From Anthoceros angustus (lineage: Eukaryota; Streptophyta; Anthocerotopsida; Anthocerotales; Anthocerotaceae): 64,000 nucleotides of DNA. The number at the start of each line of letters is the position of its first letter. Within the stretch, counting starts at the first letter, position 1. The position numbers were made by a program, and so were the translations under genes. The notes beneath the pieces were generated by a model. It was not told the DNA's origin, did no database searches, and saw only the letters and a program-made list of their open reading frames with translations. Positions 46,374 through 58,422 of the stretch are shown here, in pieces. The stretch lies in assembly GCA_010909165.1 (NCBI GenBank), contig MU008153.1:310001-374000 (forward strand), given 5' to 3'.

Positions 46374-47664
46374 AAAATGGTGGCACACATTCTCATAATG
46401 GATGAGAATACGTTAACCCAACCTTGGGGTACACATTCCCATAATGAATGAGAATACGTTAACCCACCCTTGGGGCAACGAGCGATGGACCACACACGTA
46501 TCAAGGGCAAAAGTTCACTTATATAAGAGAATTGGTGCATACATTTAACTGGTCACAAAGGTCAAGTAAGAAATAATTAACGATTGAAGTAGTCCAAGGT
46601 TCTTTTGTTTATTGAAATTAGCTTTTATAAAGGATGTACCATGGTCCAAGGAACCCATGGCTATATATGCTTTACACGATGCTTGGTTACAATCAACACT
46701 TGTGTTACGCCCTACTAGTCAATTTTCCATTCACAAAGTAATTGATTATAGAAGAACTCTTACAGCCTTTTGTTTATTGAAATTATTTTTATAGAGGATG
46801 TACCATTGTCCAAGGAACCCAAGGCTATATATGCTTTGATGTCGGGTAACAATTAACATTTCTATTACACCCTACTAGTCTCGCGAAGTTTTTGATTATA
46901 AAAGAACTCTTACAAATGACCGCAAAAGCACAACAAAAGAGTATTCACGATATCTTACTCCAACACGGCTCCAAAAAGCAAAAGTTTCACCTATGTTGTA
47001 GGAGATTGTTTATTTGACTCAATTGCGTATTTATTGAATGGAACGATAAACTCTTCTCAATGCGAATCAAGGCTATGACGCAACAAGAAAGCATAGAAGA
47101 AAATGACCTTAGTGCAAAGACGATCTTGGAAATATATTCGTGTGAGGTCTTGATCAGCTCCATGGCTCAAAAATCCAGAACATTGAATTGTATATAGATA
47201 ATATGAAACTACCGGCAATATCGAACGGTTGTGGGGTGATGCCATTGCAATCCAATGGTTAAGTGTAGCGTTGAAAATGAAGATCTATATATGGTCGGTT
47301 CAAAGCAAGAAGGTAATATACAAATACGACGATCTACTTCAAGCTCAAGGTCTTGAACATACTATATGATGAAGTAGTGCAACACTATGAACCTCTCATG
47401 CAACTTGATAGAGTGTCAAAGCAACGTTCGCCTTCGACCAAGGATAATGTGCTCAAAATCAACACCAACATTCACAATCAAGAGTTGCGCAAGATGAACA
47501 ACTCTCGACAGCAAGCAAAAAAGAAGAACAGCGTCAACTCAATGCTATCTCCACATATGGTACAAAAACTGCCCATTGCCAAATCCACAAGTAGAGGAGA
47601 CAAGAGAAAACGAGACGATCATGCGATATTGACAACGCAACCACTACAGAAGAAACGTCAAGTC
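46374..47664 (+). pseudogene. OTU-type cysteine protease unit, copy 1 (broken)
   Basis: Opens with two ~46-bp minisatellite units (CATAATG-ATGAGAATACGTTAACCCA). The OTU domain is read across frames: GDCLFDSIAYLLNG (catalytic Cys at about 47007), IEENDLSAKTILEIYS, LWGDAIAIQWLSVALKMKIYIW (in part), and LYDEVVQHYEPLMQLD with the catalytic His-Tyr pair at 47383-47388. A Lys/Arg-rich tail (RGDKRKRDD) ends at 47669 in this copy. Several single-base indels relative to copy 2 break the frame. OTU proteases remove ubiquitin and also occur in transposons such as Helitrons; whether this is host or transposon derived is open. A Copia LTR interrupts the unit at 47665. Confidence 0.7.
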
Positions 47665-47834
47665 TGTTAATATACCTATAGTGTCCGTTCATTAGGGCAC
47701 GTTTCGTAACTAGGCACGAAACGTTATTAAGTTAATGAGCGGTTACCATAAGGCACCGCTTCACCACAGAACAAAAACTCTCTCTGTACTCTTGAGCACT
47801 AACGCAATTCATACGCGATCCACGAACCATCACA
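47665..47834 (+). mobile_element. Ty1/Copia 5' LTR (170 bp, TG...CA)
   Basis: Begins TGTTAATATACC exactly where copy 1 of the OTU unit stops matching copy 2, ends ATCACA, and is followed directly by a Copia primer-binding site. No 3' LTR is present, so no target duplication can be scored. Confidence 0.75.
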
Positions 47835-47846
47835 TGGTATCAGAGC
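47835..47846 (+). promoter_or_regulatory. Copia primer-binding site
   Basis: TGGTATCAGAGC, the classic plant Copia PBS complementary to the 3' end of initiator tRNA-Met. Confidence 0.85.
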
Positions 47847-48464
47847 AGGGAAATTTCCATGCCTAACCAGCGGCGGAGGGAGCGCCTCCAGAGGCGTGCC
47901 GTTAGGTAGGCAGACATGCTAGAATTGCAAAGAAGCCACCGAGAAAACTCTTATCTAAAGGAGGCGGAAGGAAACTTATGGCACTACGCCTGGATCAGGA
48001 CAACCTCCATCCTTCTGCTCATAGGAGAAGAAATTTTACTCCGAGGGTTCTGTGACCCACAGGATTACGACTGGGCATATGTACACTTCTCCTTCCTCTA
48101 CACACAAGAATAGGCACAAAATAATTCACAATGATTAGACAGTTCACAACCACACTCGATGTGCACACCCCAATTGACCCAACACAAATTAAGGAATTCA
48201 TAATCTGCAGCCTACACAAACTCTACAGCAAAACTGTCTTCTCATAGTGCCAGGTTCACCAAACAACCTATACATCCTGCCCCCAACACTTGAAATCGAA
48301 GAATTCCAAAACAACATAATCCAAAAACTGCAGAACTTAGAGGCAAACTTAGTCCCTACCCCCACCACTTGCAGACTCTATAAAATCCTAATCACCCTCC
48401 AAGTACAAACTGATGTTGGCGGTGTTGGAAACCCTCCAGTTGTCACAACACAACCCGCCGCCTT
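47847..48464 (+). mobile_element. Truncated internal region of the Copia-like element
   Basis: No gag, protease, integrase or RT motif is recognisable. Short frames (47916-48113, 48247-48471) may be leftover gag or filler. The element ends abruptly where the second OTU repeat unit begins, which is why it is called truncated. Confidence 0.5.
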
Positions 48465-50100
48465 CCCATAATGGATGAGAATACGTTAACCCAACCTTGG
48501 GGCACACATTCCCATAATGGATGAGAATACGTTAACCCACCCTTGGGGCACACATTCCCATAATGGATGAGAATACGTTAACCCACCCTTGGGGCAACGA
48601 GCGAGGGACCACACAAGTATCAAGGGCAAAAGTTCACTTGTATAAGAAAATTGCTGCATACATTTAACTGGTCACAAAGGTCAAGTAAGAAATAATTAAC
48701 GATTGAAGTAGTCCAAGGTCCTTTTGTTTGTTGAAATTAGTTTTTATAAAGGATGTACCATGGTCCTAGGAACCCATGGCTATATATGCTTTACACGATG
48801 CTTGGTTACAATCAACACTTGTGTTACGCCCTACTAGTCAATTTTTCATTAACAAAGTAATTGATTATAGAAGAACTCTTACAACCTTTTGTTTATTGAA
48901 ATTATTTTTATAGAGGATGTACCATGTCTAAGGAACCCAAGGCTATATATGCTTTGATGTCGGGTAACAATTAACATTTCTATTACACCCTACTAGTCTC
49001 GCGAAGTTTTTGATTATAAAAGAACTCTTACAAATGACCGCAAAAGCACAACAAAAGAGTATTCACGATATCTTACTCCAACACGGGCTCCAAAAAGCAA
49101 AAGTTTCACCTATGTTGTAGGAGATTGTTTATTTGACTCAATTCGTATTTATTGAATGGAACGATAAACTCTTCTCAATCGCGAATCAAGGCTATGTGAT
49201 TCAAGAAAGCATAGAAGAAAATGACCTTAGTGCAAAGACGATCTTGGAAATATATTCGTGAGGTCTTGATCGAGCTCCATGGCTCAAAAATCCGAACATT
49301 GAATTGTATATAGATAATATGAAACTACCGCAATATCGAATCAGGTTGTGGGGTGATGCCATTGCAATCCAATGGTTAAGTGTAGCGTTGAAAATGAAGA
49401 TCTATATATGGTCGGGTTCAAAGCAAGAAGGTAATATACAAATACGACGCATCTACTTCAAGCTCGAAGGTCTTGAACATACTATATGATGAAGTAGTGC
49501 AACACTATGAACCTCTCATGCAACTTGATAGAGTGTCAAAGCAAAGCAAGAAGGTAATATACAAATACGACGCATCTACTTCAAGCTCGAAGGTCTTGAA
49601 CATACTATATGATGAAGTAGTACAACATTATGAACCTCTCATGCAACTTGATAGAGTGTCAAAGCAACGTTCGCCTTCGACCAAGGATAATGTGCTCAAA
49701 ATCAACACCAACATGCACAATCAAGAGTTGTGCAAGATGAACAACTCTCGACAGGAAACAAAAAAGAAAAGCTCGAAGGTCTTGAACGTAGTATATGATG
49801 AAATAGTGCAACACTATGAACCTCTCATGCAACTTGATAGAGTGTCAAAGCAATGTTCGCCTTCGACCAAGGATAGTGTGCTCAAAATCAACACCAACAT
49901 TCACATGAACAACTCTCGACAGCAAACAAAAAAGAAGAACAGCATCAACTCAATGGTATCTCGACATATGGTACAAAAACTGCCCATTGCCAAATCCATA
50001 AGTAGAGGAGACAAGAGAAAACGAGACGATCATGCGATATTGACAACGCAACCACTAGAGAAGAAACGTCAAGTCATCATATAAAACACCTTGATGCAAG
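48465..50100 (+). pseudogene. OTU-type cysteine protease unit, copy 2 (broken, His segment triplicated)
   Basis: Starts with three 46-bp minisatellite units. The domain order matches copy 1: GDCLFDSI at 49120-49143 and LPQYRIRLWGDAIAIQWLS near 49326-49382. The segment carrying the catalytic LYDEVVQHYEPLMQLDRVSK occurs three times (His at 49503, 49626 and 49812), partly or wholly with its downstream spacer. 49473-50084 is one open frame of 203 codons covering all three. The front part is in other frames, so the protease as a whole is not readable. Indels differ from copy 1. Confidence 0.7.
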
Positions 50101-51930
50101 AGAAGGTTCGGTAACTCGTCCACTGCCCCCCAATTCAAACCAAAGGCAACAACCTTGATTCAATAGAATGGTCTAGTAGCTCGTCCACTAGGCTCAACTC
50201 AAAAGAAGGGCAAGAGCAAAAATTATTAAAACGTACTTGCAATTGGTGGGTAAGTAGTAGTGAGTGGTTCACTGGTGGGACATGAGGCGAAAGTATGATG
50301 ATCAATGACTTATGGAATCATGTCCCATTGCAAAATAAAGGATGTGCCATAAAATTCAGTCCAAAGCATGAGCTCCATTAAATGGATCCTTCACTTGATT
50401 AGAAGGTTTGTAGGCTTTTCATTTAAATAGAATGTTTGTATAGTCTATGCTCTATTCACGGAGCTTGGAATGTCTTCAGGCCTGGGAGCTACTAGAAAGT
50501 TCCATCAACGAATAGTTTATTCTGAATCTAACTCTACAATAGACATAGAAAATCCCAATATCTCTATGAGTGTGATATTTCTACTTATCTTGAGGGTGCT
50601 TGCACGGTAACATCAGGACAAAGCCGTGCAGGCATAACTCCATATCGCATAACTATACCTTGAATGAAGTTTAATTAGTGAATCATTGGACTAACTTGTT
50701 GAAAAAGCCTACCAACGTTCCCTCTATGAAAGCTAGGTACCCACTTTCACAAGGTAGCCAAGTAAAGGGTCCGAGGTACCCTAGTCCCTCATGCGAGACT
50801 ATGAAGCGCAAGACTTTATGTCTAAAATAAAGTACCCTAGTCCCTCTTGTGAGACTACAAACCACAAAACTTTATGTGCGTTCGTTAAAGCATGCGTCTC
50901 TAATAGCATTGTGGGACATGTTTACAAAAGCGCCCATTGCCAAATCCATAAGTAGAGGAGACAAGAGAAAGCAGGCGATCATGCGATATTGACAACGCAA
51001 CCACTAGAAGAAAAGCGTCAAGTCATCATATAAAACACCTTGATGCAAGAGAAGGTTCGTAACTCGTCACGCTAATTCAAACCAAAGGCAACAACCTTGA
51101 TTCAATAGAATGGTCTAGTAGCTCGTCCACTAGGCTCAACTCAAAAGAAGGGCAAGAGCAAAAATTATTAAAAGCGTACTTGCAATTGGTGGGTAAGTAG
51201 TAGTGAGTGGTTCACTGGTGGGACATGAGGCGAAAGTATGATGATCAATGACTTATGGAATCATGTCCCATTGCAAAATAAAGGATGTGCCATAAAATTC
51301 AGTCCAAAGCATGAGCTCCATTAAATGGATCCTTCACTTGATTAGAAGGTTTGTAGGCTTTTCATTTAAATAGAATGTTTGTATAGTCTATGCTCTATTC
51401 ACGGAGCTTGGAATGTCTTCAGGCCTGGGAGCTACTAGAAAGTTCCATCAACGAATAGTTTATTCTGAATCTAACTCTACAATAGACATAGAAAATCCCA
51501 ATATCTCATGTGAGTGTGATATTTCTACTTATCTTGAGGGTGCTTGCACGGTAACATCAGGACAAAGCCGTGCAGGCATAACTCCATATCGCATAACTAT
51601 ACACTGAATGAAGTTTAATTAGTGAATCCGATGGACTAACTTGTTGAAAAAGCCTACCAACGTTCCCTCTATGAAAGCTAGGTACCCACTTTCACAAGGT
51701 AGCCAAGTAAAGGGTCCGAGGTACCCTAGTCCCTCATGCGAGACTATGAAGCGCAAGACTTTATGTCTAAAATAAAGTACCCTAGTCCCTCTTGTGAGAC
51801 TACAAACCACAAAACTTTATGTGCGTTCCGTTCGAAACGTAACGTCTCTAATAGCATTGTGGGACATGTTTACAAACTGGCCTACGTCTCTAATAGCATT
51901 GTGGGACATGTTTACAAACTGGCCTAATCG
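50101..51930. repeat. ~955-bp direct duplication downstream of OTU copy 2
   Basis: About 49980-50930 is repeated at 50936-51882, starting CCCATTGCCAAATCCATAAG and differing by a few small indels. The second copy ends in an extra 42-bp tandem duplication (ACGTCTCTAATAGCATTGTG at 51841 and 51883). Short ORFs on both strands are duplicated with it; none has a known domain. Confidence 0.85.
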
Positions 51931-52690
51931 GTGGCAATGTGTTGCATAGTCTATAATCCTTATTTATGTTTCTCGAAATGTTGATTGTGCTTGCCTAGTA
52001 ACATGATAAAAATATCCTGGATTTGTAACTTCATATAATTAACTTCTTACCAAGTTGAACTAGTGAAAATTAGTCTTTGCTAACGTAACCCTAAAGATGT
52101 AGAAATACATGCTATTATTTAGGGTATATGATTGATGCAAATAATAAGTCTTTCATTTGCATAGATAAATGCTAATGTTTAGGGTCGTATATTCTATTCG
52201 AATAATAAGTCCGTCTTGCCTCATCGTATACCATGACTGTGCTTTTTAGGTATCTAGGGTTTATGGAACAGTGGATTGTCGCTTTGCATCATGAGGATGA
52301 GAGCTTTCAGTACCAGTAAGGACAGTGGTGGCGAAAGTGTAGTCTAAGAGTAAAAAGAGTGTTCTTGAGAATCGTCTTCGTAAGAGCGCGGTAGTGACTC
52401 CAATCGTCTTGGAGTTTATGGTGTTCGTGAGAGGTGTTCCTAAGATTGGAGTTGGTATATCTTAGAGCGGCGACTTATCAAGTGAGAACTCTATGAGCAG
52501 TGTCTCAACAAACGAGATTTTGACTGGTGTTGGTGCTTGCAAGAGCGGTATTAAGCTATGTGTCATCGAGTGCGGGTGTAAGCATTGTTCTTCAAGGGTT
52601 TAACTGGTATGTCGTAACCTTGTTCAATAGATACTTCATAAAACAGAAGGGATGTCGGAAAACGTGTGCTTCGTGAAATGAAATGAACAT
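51931..52690. other. Stretch without a gene
   Basis: A loose duplication (AGAAATACATGCTATTATTT and AGATAAATGCTAATGTTTAG contexts, each before AATAATAAGTC) at 52095-52215. Nothing coding. Confidence 0.4.
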
Positions 52691-52694
52691 GGCG

Positions 52695-53045
52695 TTCATG
52701 AAATAAGAGTGAGTGTCAGTGAAGTGAAAGTGAGTTTCAGTGAAATAAGAGTGAGAGTGATATTCTGTGAGATGAGAGTGATTTTCAGTGAAGTGAGAGT
52801 GATCTTTAGTGAAGGAGAGTGGTGTTGGGTGAAGTGAGAGTGATTTTCAGCCAAGTGCAAGTGATTTTCAGTGAAGCGAGGGTGATTTTCAATGAGATGA
52901 GAGTGACTTTCAGTGAGAGAGTGATTTCAATGAAGCGAGAGTGACTTTCAATGAAGTGAGAGTGACTTTCAGTGAAGTGAGAGTGATTTTCAGTGCGAAT
53001 GATTTGCATTGAAGTGAGAATGATTTGAAGTGAAGCGAGAGTGTT
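52695..53045. repeat. ~20-bp minisatellite (GTGAGAGTGATTTTCAGTGA type)
   Basis: About seventeen units with many single-base and length variants. Minus-strand ORFs rich in Leu/Thr/Ser (52806-53120) are products of the repeat. Confidence 0.9.
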
Positions 53046-53726
53046 TTCACACAAGATGTTACGACAAATGAAAGCTTTTTCCAAACGTGTTTCAGCAACT
53101 TGTGCAGGACAGTTCCTCACAATTCCTCAACAAGACAATTCTTTGCAAGGTATGTATGTATCCGAACTCTATATATTTTTCCATGGAGTCAAGTCAAAAT
53201 GAGAAGGACACTCAAATAAGTTTGTAACATCGTTTCTTCAAAACTCAAAGCAATCATCAGGTCATAATGAGCAATCACAGGGACATAAGGGACAATCACT
53301 TCAGAACTCATTGCAATTATGAGGGGCAATCAGATTGCCTCAGAAATATCAATTAACCTGCTACTCAGAAAAGGGATCGTTGTACCAAAGTAAGTGAAGC
53401 TCATGTATGGTCAAAGGTAGATTGCTTAAGTGAGCTAAATCGGTTATTATGTTAACACCTCAGCAAACAGATTGCCTTTGCAAAGTTATTTTGGATTCAG
53501 TTCAAGGGAAGCTAATTTGCAAGCCATGACCCGTTTGCAGTTCAACCAACGTTTTTCCTTTGTATCCTACATAGACTCCAGGTAACAGGAAATTGGTTTG
53601 CAGGCAAAAACAGAAGCTTTTGGTGTTCTGTTTGTAGTTCGTAGGCTATTTTTCACATATTCTATATGTAGTTGGCAGACTGTTTTGCAAGTGAATGACA
53701 ACTCTTAATGTTCTACGTGTTTCAGA
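53046..53726. other. Upstream region of the F-box gene
   Basis: No coding region. TTTCAG just before the ATG (53720-53725) could be the acceptor of a 5'-leader intron. Confidence 0.35.
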
Positions 53727-55265
53727 ATGAAAGGGGGGGCTGGTCCTGCAGTAAAGGTGCACCTGCTTTTTGGAAGCTTGGAGAAGTACATACCAGAAAA
53801 AGATATCACGGACCTCATGGACCCAGCCATATGGGGTAAACTTCCTGTCGAGATCCTGATGAGAGTGATTGCATTCTCTTCATTTGTTGCACAGATGCGT
53901 GCCAAAGTCCTGTGCAAGCAGTACAAACAAACTATCGAGACACCTGGTTTCCGATTGCAAGGCAGCGCAGCAGAAATGCCCTTCCCTGCTGCAATTTGTG
54001 CCTTCGAGGTCATAGGTGGACATGGAGGTCCTGAGGATCTGCATCATACTATTCCCGAAGGGAGCGCTCGAGCATACTACCCATTATGGACTGCTGCTAA
54101 TCCGACAGGGCAACCACGTCAGTTCAAAGGAATGGTCGATCCAATCAACCTGGATTTCCTTCCCCAGGATATGGAGAGCCTCCTTACCTCCAGCTTCTAT
54201 AAGAAACAAGTGCATTTCTTTGACAACGGCCTGATATGCATCAGAAGACATGAATCTACAGGAGGCATGATAATTGCAAACCTGTTAAACAAGACATGGC
54301 GGAAGCTCCCAGAACTTGACATACCAGAAACATTAAAGGAGCAGCTGTACATGCACAAAGAAGGGGACGAGATCACTTGCCTTGTGGCCGAGGGAGCAAG
54401 AACTTTTGAGGTACTCCACTTCTTCCAGTGGTCTGATGATTCCGGAAGCACAAATACATGGTGTGCAGGAATCTATGCATCAGTGACAAATTGTTGGAAA
54501 GTTGTCCACGGGCAGACTTACACATCTCCAAGAACCCGCATCCGCCGTCCTCAGGCTCTTGACCCATCTGATGATTTTGTCTATCTTATCCAAGACTCAG
54601 ACCCGACGAGTCCTAGATTTGTGAGGGCCTTTGCTGAAGACCGCCTCTACACCCTGTTCAATCATTCAAGTGGACGGCTGACTGTGCACAGCCTGGATGA
54701 TGGTGCCCTGTTGGAGGAGACCTTTCCACCAGGGCCACCAAAGCCTCTATTATCTGACCTGCACAAGGCAGGACTCAGAAACTTTGTCTCTCCGCATAGT
54801 GTTGAGTTTGATGAGTGGAAGGGAGTTTGGTTGTACAAAGGGAATCTGTATGGGGCAGCAACATATATGGCCAGCGGAGATATCCTGTTGGGAGTCACAA
54901 TCCTCCATCCGGATAAAAGGAGCTGGGGCCCTGCAAAGCTGCTTCCATACCCCCCATGGCATAATACAGCAGGGTGGCAGGGATTAACATACGGCTGGGA
55001 TGGAAACCTTGGCCTGGCTGGACAATACATATGGGCGGCTCGATACTACATGAAGCAGGAGAATGGACCACCAGCAAGACGCTCGAGTCGATTTTATCCC
55101 ATTGCCACACAACGGACCACAAACGAGATATGGCACGACTGGCATACAGTGGCACTTTTCGACATCCATGCAGAACGCTGGCTGGAAGTCTTCAGCGATA
55201 TCAGAGACAAGAAGTCCTGCAAGCTCTCTGTGTTTGAGCCAAAGGCAGAGCACATCCACCTGTAA
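53727..55265 (+). CDS. F-box protein with a probable beta-propeller C-terminus
   Basis: F-box proteins bind SKP1 and select targets for SCF ubiquitin ligases. A single exon of 512 residues. The F-box is at about 32-70 (MDPAIWGKLPVEILMRVIAF, then RAKVLCKQYKQ), the W-x-L-P start usual in seedless-plant and angiosperm F-box proteins. The rest resembles the kelch/galactose-oxidase-like C-termini of this class (MIIANLLNKTWRKLPEL, FVYLIQDSDPTSPRFVRAF, WHTVALFDIHAERWLEVFSD), but no clean kelch repeat could be laid out. Intact, with normal composition. The target is unknown. It may have a 5' UTR intron. Confidence 0.88.
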   Translation: MKGGAGPAVKVHLLFGSLEKYIPEKDITDLMDPAIWGKLPVEILMRVIAFSSFVAQMRAKVLCKQYKQTIETPGFRLQGSAAEMPFPAAICAFEVIGGHGGPEDLHHTIPEGSARAYYPLWTAANPTGQPRQFKGMVDPINLDFLPQDMESLLTSSFYKKQVHFFDNGLICIRRHESTGGMIIANLLNKTWRKLPELDIPETLKEQLYMHKEGDEITCLVAEGARTFEVLHFFQWSDDSGSTNTWCAGIYASVTNCWKVVHGQTYTSPRTRIRRPQALDPSDDFVYLIQDSDPTSPRFVRAFAEDRLYTLFNHSSGRLTVHSLDDGALLEETFPPGPPKPLLSDLHKAGLRNFVSPHSVEFDEWKGVWLYKGNLYGAATYMASGDILLGVTILHPDKRSWGPAKLLPYPPWHNTAGWQGLTYGWDGNLGLAGQYIWAARYYMKQENGPPARRSSRFYPIATQRTTNEIWHDWHTVALFDIHAERWLEVFSDIRDKKSCKLSVFEPKAEHIHL

Positions 55266-56845
55266 AGAAGCTCCTCAGCTCAACCACGTCAGCTACTGTT
55301 ATTTAGCTGTGAGTTGTGATGCTGATGATGAAACGTACTGAACACATTCTTGCTGCCGTATTAGTAAGACCGAAAAGTGGAAGCTGAGGAGATGTCTTAC
55401 GTACCCAGTTCTTGCATGAATTTTCCAAGCCCTCCGCAGTCTGAACAACACACCACCACCTTGTTGCTGGCTCGCAGGTGGACGAGAGGTGACGAATCAA
55501 TTTGAAGACACTACCAAGAGCCTTGCCAGCAAATGCACAACAGACTACAAGAAAGAACTAGTCTCAAGTAGTCTCAAGCTGTAAGTGGACAAGACATGAG
55601 CCAACTTCTGTTCGCCAGTGCCCTGCAAGACTTCTAACTCCCACGAAAAGGGCAGACGGACACAAGCAAAGCTTAACAGCACTCTCATAAACCTTATTTC
55701 TGAGACATTATGAACATAATGACGCGTCCGAGATGAAGTGGTCACTCCAGGCCAAGAGCAGAAGCGGCGCTACGACCCACAAGCACAATACACAAGAGCC
55801 AGTCCCACCAGCGCTACGATGCTCCTACGATTCAAGCAGAAATGTCCTAAATTCCCGTCTGTGAAAATCAGAGCCCCGCATACAAAGCTTCTTGCAATCG
55901 AGATGGCCACCACTAATGTCTGCTTCCAGATTATGCAAGTCGTGAGCTGCCGACGGCTTGGAGCACGGACATGACTAAAGATGCAGTGTGCAGCAAGAAG
56001 ATGACGACTCGTTCCTAAAACATTGTACCTACACCAAGCGGAGTACGCCTCCGACAAAAACACTAAGGGCTCCCATATTTAGGGGGATTAGGGTTCCGTG
56101 CTTCTCAAGATGTGGAGGTCAGGGTTATTGCAAGTAACTGTCACAGACGAATGTGTGGATGTCCATAATCGGGATGGTACCCCAAGCTGGTGCACGCCTC
56201 TGCCATGTCCGCTCGAGACTTTTTGTCTGCCCCGGTTTGAGAACCGTTGCTGCGTGCAGAAGACGCACATAGCCATGCACCTTCATCGTCGTGTAGATGT
56301 GCAGCTCAGCTACCTATAGATTGCTCTACTCAAGGGCCTTTTACAATGCATGCGACAACGAGGCTAGCACTGCGCAGTAGGTTTAGGCCTTTCTTACTTA
56401 AGAAAAGCTGCAGGAAACTGTGGCTCACGGCGCCGTTCGCTCTGAGCGGCGCTGGGAGGAAAACTGCGGCCCCAGTTTTTTTTGTCAGTGGGAGGAGCTA
56501 GCCGGGTCGGCGAAAGAAAGTTGGACAGACATTTTAAGTATTTTTAATTACCGGCCTAGGCACTACATAGCCGTGTCTCGTCTTCCATTTCGTGTCCCGC
56601 TTTCGTCTTTCATTTCACTCATTTTCTTGTGGCACCTCTAGCTACGTTCCTCTTTGGTTTGGGGAGTTGAGTGTAGGGGAAGTTAGAGATCTCTCTTTAA
56701 TTTAGTTTTTTTTATGATTATGGATAGAATATTATACATATATTTATAACCATATTCTTATGCTCTCCTTCACATCATGTACCTCTGGGATTTGATAATG
56801 ACTTGTTGTCTTATTCGGTTTTCATTGTAGTTTTATTATCTGCGA
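55266..56845. other. Stretch without a supported gene
   Basis: 3' flank of the F-box gene and unassigned DNA. A telo-box-like TTAGGGTTC at 56088 hints at a minus-strand leader, but no minus-strand gene is recognisable. Confidence 0.35.
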
Positions 56846-58330
56846 TGAGCGGAGTTTTGGAGCACTTATCATCTGTAAAGCGGAAGAGGGGAAGAGGGAC
56901 TAGTGGAAGTTTCCTCAACAACTCACATTATGGAGAGATATACATATGAGAGTATGGCATAATAAAGGTGCTACCGTTCGGGATGCTCAACAACGTTTTG
57001 CTTATAGAATGTCATATCCTAACTTTCTGGTTTTGGTTGATATGCTACGCCCGTAAATGCTTCGCACATCTACTAGAGAACCTCTTCTACACCAACATGC
57101 AATTGCCATGGTCCTCCACCGTCTTGCTAGGGGATTGTCGCCTCATATTGTTGTAGATATGTATGGGGTAGGAGCTTTGATTTGGCTCAATACACCATTA
57201 TGATTTCAAAGATACTAAGCAATTTAGAAAAATTATTTTCTAGATTGGTTCATTGGCCTGCAAGGGTTGAATTAGAGCAAACAACAATGAAGTTCAGGCA
57301 GCTCACAGGTCTTCCCAATATGGTCGGAGCCATAGATGGTTCACACATCAAGCTAGCTGCACAGACTAGTAGGGCAGATAACCCATTTGCATACGGGTGT
57401 CGCCATGATATTCATTCAATTGCCTTACAAGGCATATGTGATGCTGATAAAAAGTTAATTGATGTTTGTTGCTGAAACGGTCGCAGACTAGTGGCCATTT
57501 GCGACCTCGATAGCCGAGCAGTGCTGGACCCGAAGTTGCTCACAGTCTTCACATCCCGAGCAACGGGAACCGCCGAAAACCAGAGGTATCGATTTTTTGA
57601 TTCAGCTAGCTGCACACATCAAGCTAGCTGCATAGACTAATAGGGCAGATAACCCAGTTGCATACTGGTGTCGCCATGATATTCATTCAGTTGTCTTACA
57701 AGGCATATGTGATGCTGAAAAAAAGTTTATTGATGTTTGTTGCTGAAACGGTCGCAGACTAGTGGCCATCCTGCGACCTCGATAGCCCAGTAGTGCTTAG
57801 ACCTGAAGTTGCTCACAGTCTTCGCAGCACGAGCAACGGGAACTGCAGAAAACCAAAGGTATCGATTTGCCGATCTAATAATAATGAGATAATGTCACCT
57901 GACTAGGTAGATGATTAGACTAATAGCCGATAAATAGATAATTGACGGAAAATTAGGTAAATAGAAGATAATGAGAATAACATCCATTAAACTAGGATAA
58001 ATACTATAAAAAGAAAATAACTCCCAAATAACCCGAGTAATACCAGAAAGCCTAACGTCTAGCCTAGAAGATCAAGAACAAGGAGGTTAAACCGGTATGT
58101 GCGGCCTTCTTGGCTTGTCACATGACCATGTATATGTATGCTACCCGATACACTGAAAAAATGTCCACTTTCCACAAGACTTATGAAACAATTTCATGCA
58201 ACAAGGGAGGACCATACTAAAAAACTCTTCAACCGTTCTTTACGAACAGGCAAAGTGAAGGTGGAGAATGCCTTTGCACAGCTGAAGAATAAATGGCGTA
58301 TTCTGATGTTCAGAATATCTTGATATTCCA
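56846..58330 (+). mobile_element. PIF/Harbinger transposase relic
   Basis: Frames with stops encode pieces of a HARBI1-like DDE nuclease. One is LPNMVGAIDGSHIKLAAQ (first catalytic Asp at about 57335), with CRHDIHSIALQGICDADKKL following. Near the end is FNRSLRTGKVKVENAFAQLK with KNKWRILMFRI, the conserved C-terminal Glu region. Upstream fragments are frameshifted. A ~270-bp tandem duplication (57347-57616 and 57617-57873) copies part of the core. No intact terminal inverted repeat was identified. Dead element. Confidence 0.8.
57347..57873 (+). repeat. ~270-bp tandem duplication inside the Harbinger relic
   Basis: CATCAAGCTAGCTGCA, ACCCA-TTGCATAC, GGTGTCGCCATGATATTCAT and GCTGAAACGGTCGCAGACTA occur in order in both copies, with about 5-8 percent difference by eye. 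Confidence 0.85.
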
Positions 58331-58422
58331 GAATATCTTGATATTCTGATATTCAGACGAACATCTTAATGTTCCTCTAAAGTATGCCTCGCAAGTTGTC
58401 ATAGCTTGTTGTGCACTTCATA

